Under the pieces are notes generated by a model. It did not search any database. It saw only the letters and a program-made list of their open reading frames with translations, and had not been told where the DNA came from. A program made the translations under genes and the position numbers. Shown in pieces: positions 21,776-30,869 of a stretch of DNA of 37,848 bases (position 1 is its first letter; each line of letters opens with the position of its first letter). The stretch spans positions 1-37,848 of the forward strand of contig NZ_JAGEMO020000020.1 in assembly GCF_017921975.2 (NCBI RefSeq), written 5' to 3'. Origin of the DNA: Hymenobacter terricola. GTDB lineage: Bacteria > Bacteroidota > Bacteroidia > Cytophagales > Hymenobacteraceae.

Positions 21776-23152
21776 TTATTGATTCAGAAAATACAGCGCC
21801 AGCTTCAGCCGATTTTCGGCGCGCCGGGGGCCGCCCAGGGCCACGCGCTCCGGGCTGCCGGGCGCCCCCGATACCAACAAGAGGCCGTTATTGTCCAGCG
21901 TGCGGCTGACCACGGCCTGGCAATAGTCGGTAACGGGCAGGGTGTAAAAGCCGGTTTCCAGGCCCGTGAGGGTTGAGGTGCCGCTTTGGAACGGGATGCT
22001 GAGCGCCCCGCTGGTGCTGCTGCCAACGGCCAGGCCCTGCTGGTTGCCGCGCCCGCTCAGGTACGCCGTGAGGGCGCTGGGCGGGGGCAGGTAGCGGGTA
22101 TCCGTGCCCGGCACCACTTCGAGCGCAACGTAGGCCTGCACGATGGTGAGCCGCGAGCCAAAGGTGCGCAGGGTGGCCAGATAGGGGATTTCCAGCTTGG
22201 TTTGCAGGCCCAGCGCCCCGTCGATGTAGGCTTCCTGCGCGGTCTGGGCCACATCAAGGGCCTGCAGCGAGGCGGTGAGCGGCGCGAGCAGCGTGCCCGT
22301 GCGGTCGGCCGTGACCTGGTAAAAGTGCTTCGTGCCGTTAGCCAGCGTGAAGTTTTCCACCAAGGCCGTACCGGGGTCGCTGGGCGAATGGGTGTACAGG
22401 ATGAGCGCGGCGCTGCCATCGGAGCTTATTTGGCTGCGCAGCAGGGCCGCGTCGTCGGTGGCGGCGGGCGTGAGCACGAGGCCGGCCAGCCGGTCGTTCA
22501 CCTCGGCCCCGGTGGTGAGGCGGCCGGCCTGGCCGGTGGTCAGCAGCTCCTGGCCCAGGGCATCGGCCAGGCGCAGGCGCAGGGTGCGCAGGCTGGACTG
22601 GGCCCGAAACGGCCGGGCACTGGCGCCCTGGTTGAGCACGGCGGCATCGTAGCCCAGCTGGTTGAAGGCGTAGTACGTTTTGGCGGTTTCCAGCGGGTCG
22701 CGCAGGCGGTGCACCTCCACGGTTTGCAGGTGAGTGGTGTCGCCGTAGCGGTAGCCGTCGGGCTTCAGCACCAGCACGAGCGAGTCGAATACCTCGTCGC
22801 TGCTGGGCACATACGCCGCCCCTATGCCAACCTGGAAATAGCTGCGGGCCGTGATAGTGCCCAGGCGCGGGTCGCGGTAGCGGCCCACCAGCAGGTTGCC
22901 GCTGGTCGAAGTCACCACCGAATCGTGCCACACCGTGGCCATGCGCACCGTGAGCGTGTCCACGTAATAGCCGCTGCTGCCGGCGCTGGTCGGGGGCAGC
23001 GCGACGGTGATGTTGCCGGCCGGGTCGCAGGCGGTGAAGGCCGTGGCCAGCAGCAGCGCCAGCAAGAGCCGCAGCAGCGGCCCGAGGGGTTCGGTTTTCT
23101 TGCGGCCGGGCGGGGTGGCGGCGCGGGTCGGCGGCTTAGTCCACATCGGCAT
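21776..23152 (-). CDS. DUF4270 family lipoprotein
   Basis: 458 residues. A charged N-terminus, a hydrophobic run LLRLLLALLLATAFTAC with lipobox Cys at about 42, and then DPAGN. The body has the DUF4270 pattern: YYVDTLTVRMATVWHDSV, LLVGRYRDPRLGTITARSYFQ, DSLVLVLKPDGYRYGDT and ETAKTYYAFNQLG. The family is exclusive to Bacteroidota and its role is unknown; members are exported. It overlaps the preceding kelch gene by 17 bases, so the pair is translationally linked. Confidence 0.88.
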   Translation of the reverse strand: MPMWTKPPTRAATPPGRKKTEPLGPLLRLLLALLLATAFTACDPAGNITVALPPTSAGSSGYYVDTLTVRMATVWHDSVVTSTSGNLLVGRYRDPRLGTITARSYFQVGIGAAYVPSSDEVFDSLVLVLKPDGYRYGDTTHLQTVEVHRLRDPLETAKTYYAFNQLGYDAAVLNQGASARPFRAQSSLRTLRLRLADALGQELLTTGQAGRLTTGAEVNDRLAGLVLTPAATDDAALLRSQISSDGSAALILYTHSPSDPGTALVENFTLANGTKHFYQVTADRTGTLLAPLTASLQALDVAQTAQEAYIDGALGLQTKLEIPYLATLRTFGSRLTIVQAYVALEVVPGTDTRYLPPPSALTAYLSGRGNQQGLAVGSSTSGALSIPFQSGTSTLTGLETGFYTLPVTDYCQAVVSRTLDNNGLLLVSGAPGSPERVALGGPRRAENRLKLALYFLNQ

Positions 23153-24137
23153 CGGGCTGCAATTCCCAAAGGTCGTCGTAGCGGGTGCTGCCGTTGGCGC
23201 CCTGCGTCACGTAGCCGTAGTTGCCCAGCCCAAAACCCACGGCCGACGTGCGCGCCGACCCGCCAAAATCCGTTTTCTGGTACCATTTATCGTCCGTCGG
23301 GCTGTAGGCCCAGCAGCTGGTGAGCAGCGCGTCTTTGTTGCCCAGGGCCACGTAGCCGGTGTTGCCGATGTTGAACGCGACCCCGTAGGCGCGGGGCAAG
23401 GCGCTGAAATCCAGCCCGTTGCCGTTGGTATCGGTGCCTTCCAGCTTGCGGTGCTCGGTCCAGGCCTCGGTGCTCGGGTTGTAGCTCCAGTTGTCGGTTT
23501 GGTAGGTGCCGTTGTCGAGGCCGGTGCAGATGTAGCCTTCGTTATTGGCCACAAAAGCCACGGCCCCCAGCCGCTTGTTGCCGCCGAAGCTGGGCTTCTG
23601 CGTCCAGGCATCCGCCAGGGGGTCGTACTGCCAGAAGTCTTTCTTGTAGTTGCCGTCGTAGCCGGTGCCCACGTAGCCCTTGTCGTTGAGGGCGAAGGCC
23701 ACGGCCCCGTAGCGGGCACTCCCCGCGAAGTCGGCCTTACGGGTCCAGGCATTGGTGGTGGGGTTGAATTCCCAGAAGTCGCTCAGCCGGTTCAGGCCGT
23801 CGTAGCCGGTGCCCACGTAGCCTTTGCCATTGGCCGCAAAGGCCACGGCCTGGTAGCGCCCCGCGCCCGGAAACGCGGCCCGCTGCCGCCAGGTATTGGT
23901 GCTGGGCGTGAACTCCCAGAAATCGGTGTACTTGGCCGTGCCGTCGGTGCCCAGGCCCACGTAGGCCTTGTCGCCAATCACAAAGCTCACGGCTGCGTTG
24001 CGGGCTAGGCCCTCAAACTGAGAGCGGTTGTACCACGCCCCAATGACGTAATCGACGGTGGTAGAATCTTTGGTGCAGCTGTTGAGCGCTGGCAAAAGGA
24101 GCAGCAGCAAAACTGCTAGTAAACGGGTTATTTTCAT
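23136..24137 (-). CDS. Kelch-repeat lipoprotein
   Basis: 333 residues. Signal peptide with lipobox (LLLLLPALNSC). There are at least five copies of a kelch-type unit of about 50 residues, each with W-x-R or W-x-Q-K, then AVAF...NKGYVGTGYDG and DFWEFNPTTNAW. Such units form a beta-propeller. No enzyme residues are evident. Kelch and DUF4270 pairs are common in Bacteroidota genomes. Upstream, 24138-24344 has no gene. Confidence 0.88.
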   Translation of the reverse strand: MKITRLLAVLLLLLLPALNSCTKDSTTVDYVIGAWYNRSQFEGLARNAAVSFVIGDKAYVGLGTDGTAKYTDFWEFTPSTNTWRQRAAFPGAGRYQAVAFAANGKGYVGTGYDGLNRLSDFWEFNPTTNAWTRKADFAGSARYGAVAFALNDKGYVGTGYDGNYKKDFWQYDPLADAWTQKPSFGGNKRLGAVAFVANNEGYICTGLDNGTYQTDNWSYNPSTEAWTEHRKLEGTDTNGNGLDFSALPRAYGVAFNIGNTGYVALGNKDALLTSCWAYSPTDDKWYQKTDFGGSARTSAVGFGLGNYGYVTQGANGSTRYDDLWELQPDADVD

Positions 24138-24344
24138 ACCGAAAATGAATGGTGAGATATGACCAGAGAGCCCTACGCGGCGATTTCTGGTTGCAAACCC
24201 GTTCCAGCCAACTGCTCTTTTTTATCCCAATCCCCACTTTTCCACCCCTGAACCGGCAACTATCATCGCCCAACCCAAAGGTTTCGTAAACGGCTTTGGC
24301 ATCTCAGCCCCCGCGTCTTTTTCGCTTTCCCACTCCTCCTCCCC

Positions 24345-24761
24345 ATGTGGATTCCCTACGCCCTGCTCTCGGCCTTTTTTGCGGCCCTCACCGCCATATT
24401 TGCCAAAATCGGCATCAAAGGCGTTGACTCTGATTTGGCCACGGCCATCCGCACCGTGGTTATCCTGCTGCTGGCCTGGGGCATCGCCATCGCGCGCGGG
24501 GCCACGGCCGGGCTGCCGGCCCTCACGCAGCGGACCTGGCTGTTTCTGGTGCTGTCGGGGCTGGCCACGGGGGCCTCGTGGCTCTGCTACTTCCGCGCCC
24601 TCAAGCTGGGGCCCGTCACCAAAGTAGCCCCGGTTGACAAGCTGAGCGTGGCCCTGTCGCTGCTGCTGGCAGTGGTGTTTCTGGGCGAAACCATTTCGGT
24701 GCGCGGCGCGCTGGGCGCGGGGCTCATCCTAGCCGGCACCGTGGTGCTGGTGTGGGCGTAA
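24345..24761 (+). CDS. EamA-type small-molecule transporter (single domain)
   Basis: 138 residues with five hydrophobic segments covering almost the whole protein. It opens MWIPYALLSAFFAALTAIFA and includes FRALKLGPVTKVAPVDKLS and AVVFLGETISVRGALGAGLI, the EamA/DMT signatures. It is half the length of ordinary EamA transporters and so probably acts as a dimer. The substrate is unknown. Confidence 0.88.
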   Translation: MWIPYALLSAFFAALTAIFAKIGIKGVDSDLATAIRTVVILLLAWGIAIARGATAGLPALTQRTWLFLVLSGLATGASWLCYFRALKLGPVTKVAPVDKLSVALSLLLAVVFLGETISVRGALGAGLILAGTVVLVWA

Positions 24762-24771
24762 AGCATTAACT

Positions 24772-24826
24772 GTTAGCTGTCAGGCTTGACGATTCAGTCA
24801 CTACTTCCAACAACTGACAACTAACT
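24772..24826. repeat. Small inverted repeat between convergent genes
   Basis: GTTAGCTGTCAG and CTGACAACTAAC form imperfect arms. The right arm includes the stop codon of the TonB receptor. There is no T-run; a role as transcription end is possible but unproven. Confidence 0.5.
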
Positions 24827-26866
24827 ACGCGTCCAACGCCACGTCACTGAGACATTGAATACCCGCCCTTCCACCGGGGCCCACAGCTGGCTGAAAATGG
24901 GGCTGCCCAGTGGCGTCTGCACTACTTTTTCCTGGCGGGTCTGGCGGTAGTCGAGCAGGTTTTCGCCGTTCAGGGCCACCGTCCAGGGGCCAGCGTGGTA
25001 GCGGAGCAGCGCGGCAAAAAGCGGGTAGCCCGGCGTGAGGCGGCCGTCGGCGAGGTATTGCTGGCCGATGTAGGACGCCTCCAGCCCGGCGCTGAAATGG
25101 TCGCTGAACTCGACCAGGCCCATGGCCGCGAACTTGTGCCGGGCCGCCAGCGGCAGGTGCTGGTTCACGGCGTCGTACTGCCGGCGGGCATCGGTGAAAA
25201 CGTAGCCCAGGTAAAGCTCCGTTTCATCGGCCCGCAGGCGCACGTAGGTTTCCAGGCCGCGGGTGGAGAGCGGCGCGGCGGCATTCTGCCAGGTCAGGAA
25301 ATTCGCCCCGAACGGGCCGGCAAAGCCCAGGCCATCGAGCACCAGCGGGTTGCCGAGCCGGGTGTAGAAGAACGATTGATTCACGTTGACCACCAGCGGC
25401 TCATCAAAGCCCAAAAAGGTGTGCTGGTAGTTCACGTCGCCGTTCACGCCCAGCGAGGTTTCGGCGCTCACGCCCTGCAAAGGCCTTATCAACGGGTAGT
25501 CGCGCTCATCGAGGCTATTGATGTAGGGCACCGGCGCGCGGTAGCCCAAGCCGCCGTTGAGGCGGGCCGTCACGGCACCACTGGCCCGGTAGAGCAGGGC
25601 CAATCGGGGCAGCAGGAAGCTGCCGTACTGGTTGTGGTGGTCGAGGCGCAGGCCGGCCTGCAGGCTCAGGCGGGGCAGCAGGCACCAGTCGTCCTGCACA
25701 AACGCGCCCAGCGCGTGGTAGCTGTAGGGGCTGCGCAAGGGCGTGGCGCTGCGGTTGAAGGAGGCCAGCTGCTCGCCGTTGGCGTTCAGGCCCAGCACGA
25801 TGGTGTGGCGGGCCCCGGCGGCGTGCAGGTAGCTGGCCTCGGTGTAATACGTGGTTTGGTAGGCCGTGAAGGCATCGGAATTGGTGCTCACGTCCCGCAC
25901 GAAATCCGTCACCACGGCTTTGATGGTGAGGCGGCCACCGGCCAGCTCGTCGTTGGTGTAGACCAGGTCGGCGGTGTTGCGCAGGCTGGTGTTGTCGACG
26001 TAGAATAAATGACCGGTGGCCGCGTCGGGCCCATTTTTGAGCACCTGCGCGTCGCCGGCGCGGCGGCTTTCCACGGTGCCGGTGTAGCCCAGCGCTACCT
26101 GGCTGTGGGCATTGGGGTAGAAAAACAGGCGCGGGTGCAGGTTCAGGTTGCGCACCCGGGGCACGTCCACGAAGCCGTCGCCGTCCACGTCCTTTTCCTT
26201 CTGGCTCACCAGCCCCACAAACACCGAATAGCCCCAGCGCGCCCCGCGCCGGGCCGCAAAACCGTTCAAATCCGTCTCGCGCAGGGTGGTTTGGTTGAGG
26301 CTGGCGGCGTACTGCGGCGTGCCCGGCGTGGGCGTTTTGCTCACCAGGTTCACCAGGCCGGCAATGGCCCCGCCGCCGTACAGCGTCGAGTTCGAGCCCT
26401 TGATTAATTCCACCTGTTTCAGGTCGAGCGGCGGCACGGTGAGCAGCCCAAACGAGCCCGCGAAGCCGCCGTACAGCGGCACACCGTCGCGAAGAATCTG
26501 GGTGTATTGCCCCGGCAGGCCCTGCAAGCGCAAATCGAGGTTGCCGGTGGTTGGCGACGTGGGCTGAATCTGGGTGCCCGCGATATCGCCGAACAGACTG
26601 GCAATGCTGGCCGGCTTGATGCTGCTTTCCTCCTCCATTTCCTCGGGGCCCAGCACTTCCACGCGGGTGGGCAGGTTCTCGATGCGCGAGTTGGTGCGGG
26701 TGGCCGTCACCAGCACTTCTTCCTCAATTTCGTGGTGGCTGGGCGCTGGCCGCAGCGAGTCGCGCAGCACCACGCGCGGGCTCTGGGCCTGGCTCCGCAA
26801 CGGTGGCACCAGGGCCAGCAGCAACCCCAGAATAGGAGCGAAACGAACCGTAAAAGGAGGACGCAT
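24821..26866 (-). CDS. TonB-dependent receptor
   Basis: 681 residues. Signal peptide (LLLALVPPLRSQAQ), then a TonB box-like EEVLVTATRT and plug domain: NLPTRVEVLGPEEMEE, LRLQGLPGQYTQILRDGVPL, VELIKGSNSTLYGGGAIAGL and NLVSKTP. The barrel ends in a terminal strand FNVSVTWRW. It lacks a CarboxypepD-like N-domain and a SusD partner, so a metal-chelate or vitamin substrate is more likely than a glycan (inference). A plausible promoter core, TAATTTTG, lies 29 bases upstream. Confidence 0.93.
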   Translation of the reverse strand: MRPPFTVRFAPILGLLLALVPPLRSQAQSPRVVLRDSLRPAPSHHEIEEEVLVTATRTNSRIENLPTRVEVLGPEEMEEESSIKPASIASLFGDIAGTQIQPTSPTTGNLDLRLQGLPGQYTQILRDGVPLYGGFAGSFGLLTVPPLDLKQVELIKGSNSTLYGGGAIAGLVNLVSKTPTPGTPQYAASLNQTTLRETDLNGFAARRGARWGYSVFVGLVSQKEKDVDGDGFVDVPRVRNLNLHPRLFFYPNAHSQVALGYTGTVESRRAGDAQVLKNGPDAATGHLFYVDNTSLRNTADLVYTNDELAGGRLTIKAVVTDFVRDVSTNSDAFTAYQTTYYTEASYLHAAGARHTIVLGLNANGEQLASFNRSATPLRSPYSYHALGAFVQDDWCLLPRLSLQAGLRLDHHNQYGSFLLPRLALLYRASGAVTARLNGGLGYRAPVPYINSLDERDYPLIRPLQGVSAETSLGVNGDVNYQHTFLGFDEPLVVNVNQSFFYTRLGNPLVLDGLGFAGPFGANFLTWQNAAAPLSTRGLETYVRLRADETELYLGYVFTDARRQYDAVNQHLPLAARHKFAAMGLVEFSDHFSAGLEASYIGQQYLADGRLTPGYPLFAALLRYHAGPWTVALNGENLLDYRQTRQEKVVQTPLGSPIFSQLWAPVEGRVFNVSVTWRWTRS

Positions 26867-26894
26867 AGAAAAAATTCAGGCACCAAAAAGCCTG

Positions 26895-26902
26895 CAAAAT
26901 TA
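26895..26902 (-). promoter_or_regulatory. Promoter core (-7) of the TonB receptor gene
   Basis: TAATTTTG on the minus strand fits TAnnTTTG exactly. A TTTG lies 16 bases further upstream, which is shorter than the usual spacing, so the -33 part is uncertain. Confidence 0.4.
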
Positions 26903-27007
26903 GTGCATCCCACCAAGGCAAATTTGTAGGAAACCTGTTTTCGCTCTGCGTGTAAGGATTGACGCCGCCCTGCGTCTGGCCGGTCAGAACCATTCTGTCC
27001 CAGCCTG

Positions 27008-27469
27008 ATGAAAAAGCGCCTTCTCTTCCGATTTATGCTGCCGGTCCTGGCAGTCGCCAGCCTCAGCTTGGCTGGCTGCAGCAAAGCCACCGCTCCCGAC
27101 CCTACCCCGGCGGCGCCCACCGGCCTGTACACCACGTTGCGCATGGGCACCGTGATGGCCCAGGGCGGCGTGTCGAGCGGCGGCACGCTGGACATTGTAA
27201 AAACGGTCGACGGAGCCGAATTCATCCGGTTCAATGCCGACTTCCACACCGATTTCCACACCGGCTCGCTGGGCATTTACCTGGCCAAGTCGAATGACCT
27301 GGTTCGCAACCAGCGGGCCGCCGACCCGGCCAGCGTGCTGCGCGTGGGCACCATCACGCAATCGGGGGCGCAGCTGCTGCCCATCACCGGCATGTCGGCC
27401 GGCTTCTCGCACGTCATCCTGCACTGCGACCCCGCGCAATACAACTTCGGCGCCGCCGCGCTGCACTAA
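27008..27469 (+). CDS. DM13-domain lipoprotein
   Basis: 153 residues. Signal peptide with lipobox (LSLAGC, Cys24). The rest fits the DM13 domain: GTVMAQGGVSSGGTLDIV, FIRFNADFHTD, LGIYLAKSND, LRVGTITQSGAQLLPI, and a final HVILHCDPAQYNFGAAAL with the conserved Cys. DM13 has been proposed as a redox or protein-binding domain. It lies nine bases upstream of the barrel gene and is probably co-transcribed with it. Confidence 0.78.
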   Translation: MKKRLLFRFMLPVLAVASLSLAGCSKATAPDPTPAAPTGLYTTLRMGTVMAQGGVSSGGTLDIVKTVDGAEFIRFNADFHTDFHTGSLGIYLAKSNDLVRNQRAADPASVLRVGTITQSGAQLLPITGMSAGFSHVILHCDPAQYNFGAAALH

Positions 27470-27478
27470 CTCAAAGCC

Positions 27479-28333
27479 ATGCCTCACCCCTACTCCCGGC
27501 TGATTTCTTTGCTGATTATCAGCGCCGCCCTGCTCGCCTACTCTCCCGCCCAGGCCGGTGGCGGCTGGACGCGCCAGCAAGGCCACGGCTACGTGAAAGT
27601 CGGCCTCACGCTGGCCAACACCACCCGGTACCACCCGCTGGAAGGCGGCACCATCAGCACCGCCCAATTCAAGCAGCAGGTGTACAGCATCTACGGCGAA
27701 TACGGCCTCACCAACCGCCTCGAAGCCACCCTGAACTTCCCCTTTTTCCGCCGCGCCACCTTCCCCGACACCAGCCCCGGCCAGGGCGTGGGCGACCCCG
27801 AATTCGGCCTGCGCTACGGCGTACTCACCGGCAAATGGCCGCTGGCGGTGTCCGTAGCCGCCCAGGCCCCGCTCGGCAACCCCAACGCCGTGGGCCTCTA
27901 CCAGAACGACCCCGCCAATTTCGTGTACCTGCCCACCGGCAACGGCCAGTGGAACATCTGGACCCGCGCCGCCCTCTCCCACTCCCTCGGCAAAACCCCC
28001 GCCTTCATCACCCTTGATGCCGGCTACAACACCCGCACCGCCGGTTTCACCGACCAGTACACCTACGGCGCGCAAGTCGGCTACAAGTTTTTCGACAAGC
28101 TCTGGCTCACCGCCTCCGCCCGCACCCTCGACAACGTGCACGCCCCCGACCCCAGCAAGCTCAACAAAATCGGCCTCGGCGAGGGCGTGGCCTACTCCAC
28201 CGCCAGCCTCGGGGCGAGCTACAATTTCACCAAGCTGCTGTCCGTCACCGCCGATGCCGCCACCGGTTTCGGCAAGCTGCGCAACGTGTATTCGGGCAAC
28301 CAATACACCCTGGGCGTGGCCGTGGAGTGGTAG
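27479..28333 (+). CDS. Outer-membrane beta-barrel (phenol MetA-pathway/transporter-like)
   Basis: 284 residues. Signal peptide (LIISAALLAYSPAQA), then alternating strands: GGWTRQQGHGYVKVGLT, YSIYGEYGLTNRLEATLNFP, GVGDPEFGLRYGVL and YNFTKLLSVTADAATGFG, ending LGVAVEW. This is the pattern of the MetA-pathway-of-phenol-degradation barrel family, commonly of unknown substrate. Confidence 0.75.
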   Translation: MPHPYSRLISLLIISAALLAYSPAQAGGGWTRQQGHGYVKVGLTLANTTRYHPLEGGTISTAQFKQQVYSIYGEYGLTNRLEATLNFPFFRRATFPDTSPGQGVGDPEFGLRYGVLTGKWPLAVSVAAQAPLGNPNAVGLYQNDPANFVYLPTGNGQWNIWTRAALSHSLGKTPAFITLDAGYNTRTAGFTDQYTYGAQVGYKFFDKLWLTASARTLDNVHAPDPSKLNKIGLGEGVAYSTASLGASYNFTKLLSVTADAATGFGKLRNVYSGNQYTLGVAVEW

Positions 28334-28364
28334 TGAGCCGGGATTGGTGCGGTTCAAAAAGACG

Positions 28365-29240
28365 CTACCAGTCGCTGCTGCTGCCCCCGCCACCGAAGTC
28401 GCCGCCGCCAAAATCGGAACTATCGGATGACGAGTCCGAAGACGAGCTGGAATCGGAATCCGAAGCAGAGAAGCCGAAAAACGAAGATTCCGCCGCAGTT
28501 GACCTGGCCGGCTTGCGACGCGCGGCCCCGCGCCGGGAGCTTTTGGCGAGTGCCGGACTGCCTTTTTTCCCTTGGCTGCCGCTGCCCGTCAGTGCCCCCC
28601 AGGCCCGCCGCACTCCATAAAATACCGCCGCCAGCACCACCAATCCGAATACGCCCGCCAGCAGCCGGAACCACCACGGAATGTGGACGCTCCGGGCCAC
28701 GTCCGGCGCGGCTTCAAACTCGCCCCTGGCGTGTTGCATCAGCACGTCCACGCCCGCATCGAGGCCCGCGTAGTAGTCGCCCCGCCGGAAATTGGGCTGA
28801 AACTGCTCGCGCATGATGTCGTTCGTCAGCGCATCGGTGATGGTGGCTTCCATGCCGTAGCCGGTTTCGATGGCCATGCGGTGCTGGTCGATGGCGGCCA
28901 GAATAACCAGGCCGTTGTTTTGGCCCTTCTGCCCCACGCCCCAGGCCACGCCCAGCTGCTGGGCATAGTCGGCCACCTCGTAGGCGCCGGTCGAGTGCAG
29001 CAGCACCACCACCAGCTGGGTCGAAGTTGAATCCTGGTAAGCGTGCAGCTTCTGCTCCAGGGCCCGCGCCTGCTCGGGCCGCAGCACCCCCGCCAAATCA
29101 TTGACGAAGCGCGCCGGGTGCGGCCGTGGCGGCAGTTCAGAAACGGGCACGCCCGCGGCCGCCGAGAACACCAGCCCCACCAGCAGCCAGGTAACAAATA
29201 TGTAGCTGAGCGGGCGCCAAGCCCTGTTTTTACCGGCCAT
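28365..29240 (-). CDS. TPM-domain (YgcG-like) membrane protein
   Basis: 291 residues from ATG 29240 (MAGKNRAWRPLSYIF). A membrane/signal segment near 10-30, then the TPM domain: FVNDLAGVLRPEQARALEQK, STQLVVVLLHSTG, GLVILAAIDQHRMAIETGYG and FQPNFRRGDYYAGLDAG. A second helix IPWWFRLLAGVFGLVVLAA follows, and the tail is rich in Ser, Asp and Gly, ending GGGSSSDW. TPM proteins occur in photosystem repair and as membrane proteins of unknown role; the glycine-serine tail is typical. Confidence 0.85.
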   Translation of the reverse strand: MAGKNRAWRPLSYIFVTWLLVGLVFSAAAGVPVSELPPRPHPARFVNDLAGVLRPEQARALEQKLHAYQDSTSTQLVVVLLHSTGAYEVADYAQQLGVAWGVGQKGQNNGLVILAAIDQHRMAIETGYGMEATITDALTNDIMREQFQPNFRRGDYYAGLDAGVDVLMQHARGEFEAAPDVARSVHIPWWFRLLAGVFGLVVLAAVFYGVRRAWGALTGSGSQGKKGSPALAKSSRRGAARRKPARSTAAESSFFGFSASDSDSSSSSDSSSDSSDFGGGDFGGGGSSSDW

Positions 29241-29325
29241 AAAGACTGTTCCTAAGCACCGCGCCAAGCTACGGCAATTATTCTGGTGCAAAGCCCGGCT
29301 GCGCCTCTTTCTTCAGCGCATCCAT

Positions 29326-30648
29326 CTACAAACCCGGCCCCTTGCCAGCGCTAAATAGCGCGCTCTCCTCCCGCCAGCGCTGCACTTTCGCCGCAATCTC
29401 GGCCAGCCCCAGGTTGTGAATGCTGCCCAAATGCGTGGTCTGAAACTCGCGGTGCGGCACGTAGCTGCCGTCTTCCACGGCCCGCCCCACCTGCTGGTAA
29501 GCATCCCGAAACGGCACCCCGGCAATAATCAGTTGATTAATATTCTCGACCGAAAATATCGGGTCGTATTTCGCCTGCTCAATCACGCCCTCCTTAATCT
29601 GGATTTCGGGCAGCGCAAACAGCAGCATATCCAGCAAATCAGCAAACTGCAGCATCGGCCCAAACAGCAGCTCCTTCAGCAGCTGGAAGTCGCGGTGGTA
29701 GCCGCTGGGCAGGTTGCTGGTGGCCAGAATAATGTCGTTGGGCAGCGCCTGCAGGCGGTTGGCGTGGCCGCGCACCAACTCAAACACGTCGGGATTTTTC
29801 TTGTGCGGCATGATGCTGGAGCCCGTCGTGAACTCCTTGGGCAGGTTCACGAAGCCCAAATCCTGGCTGTTGTACAGCACCAAATCATACGCCAGCTTGC
29901 CCAGCGTGCCCGCCGCGCCCGCAATGGCAAAGGCCAGCGTTTTCTCCGTCTTGCCCCGCAGCATCTGCGCGCCCACCGCACTCACCGCCACGCTGCCGAA
30001 ACCCATTTCCCGGGTCGTCATCTCGCGGTCAATCGGGAAGCTGCTCCCGAAGCCCGCGCCCGAGCCCAGCGGGTTTTGGTCAGCCACCTTATGTGCCGCC
30101 TCAAACAACGCCAAATCCAGCAGCAAATGCTCGGCATACGCCGAAAACCACAGCCCGAAGCTGCTCGGCATCGCCGCCTGAAAGTGCGTGTAGCCCGGCA
30201 GCAGGTCATTTTTATGCGCCTCGGCCTTTTGCAGCAACACCTCCGCCAGCGCCAGTATTTTGGTCGAAATCTGCTCGGTATAATCTTTCAAAAACAGCTG
30301 AATGGCCGTCAAAACCTGGTCATTGCGCGAGCGGGCCGTGTGGATTTTCTTGCCCGCATCGCCATATTTCTCGGTCAAATAATATTCGATTTTGGAGTGC
30401 ACGTCCTCAAATTCCTCTCCAATGGTGAAGGTACCGGTCTCTACCTCGGCCGCCAGCTCGCCCAGGCCCTGCTGTAGCTGCTGGTTCTCCGCTTCAGAAA
30501 TCAGCCCAACTTTGGCCAGCATATTGGCCTGCGCTTTGGAAGCCTGCACATCGAACTTGGCCAAATAAAGGTCCAGCTCCCGGTCGTGCCCCACGGTGAA
30601 CTGCTCGATTTTCTTATCAACGGCAATGCCTTTTTCCCAGATTTTCAT
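29326..30648 (-). CDS. argH: Argininosuccinate lyase
   Basis: Cleaves argininosuccinate to arginine and fumarate, the last step of arginine synthesis. 440 residues from ATG 30648 (MKIWEKGIAVDKKIEQF); earlier frame starts give an unrelated N-terminus. The fumarase/aspartase signature is GSSIMPHKKNPD; DVHSKIEYYLTEKYGDAGKK and TARSRNDQV carry active-site residues, and GYTHFQAAMP the substrate loop. It is last in the argB-argE-argH direction, 222 bases after argE. Confidence 0.97.
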   Translation of the reverse strand: MKIWEKGIAVDKKIEQFTVGHDRELDLYLAKFDVQASKAQANMLAKVGLISEAENQQLQQGLGELAAEVETGTFTIGEEFEDVHSKIEYYLTEKYGDAGKKIHTARSRNDQVLTAIQLFLKDYTEQISTKILALAEVLLQKAEAHKNDLLPGYTHFQAAMPSSFGLWFSAYAEHLLLDLALFEAAHKVADQNPLGSGAGFGSSFPIDREMTTREMGFGSVAVSAVGAQMLRGKTEKTLAFAIAGAAGTLGKLAYDLVLYNSQDLGFVNLPKEFTTGSSIMPHKKNPDVFELVRGHANRLQALPNDIILATSNLPSGYHRDFQLLKELLFGPMLQFADLLDMLLFALPEIQIKEGVIEQAKYDPIFSVENINQLIIAGVPFRDAYQQVGRAVEDGSYVPHREFQTTHLGSIHNLGLAEIAAKVQRWREESALFSAGKGPGL

Positions 30649-30792
30649 GGGCGCAAAGGTAGGGCCGGCCTCAACAGTTGCCCATTGCTGCCCGGCACAT
30701 AGCCAACTCATCCAGCCAATAATTCGGCGCATTTATCCCACTGCAAGGCGCAGCCAGCTGAGGTAATCAAAACGGTTGAAGGATTTGAATTA

Positions 30793-30843
30793 CTACTCCA
30801 CGCGAGATACTGCGGCTACGCGAACGCCAGATGAGCATGACGT
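30793..30843. repeat. Dispersed palindromic repeat, degenerate half
   Basis: TACTCCACGCGAGATACTGC and GAGCATGACGT resemble the right half of the elements at 10281 and 15785, with base changes. It lies in the argE-argH gap. Confidence 0.6.
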
Positions 30844-30869
30844 ACTTTTTACTTGGACAGGCGCATAGC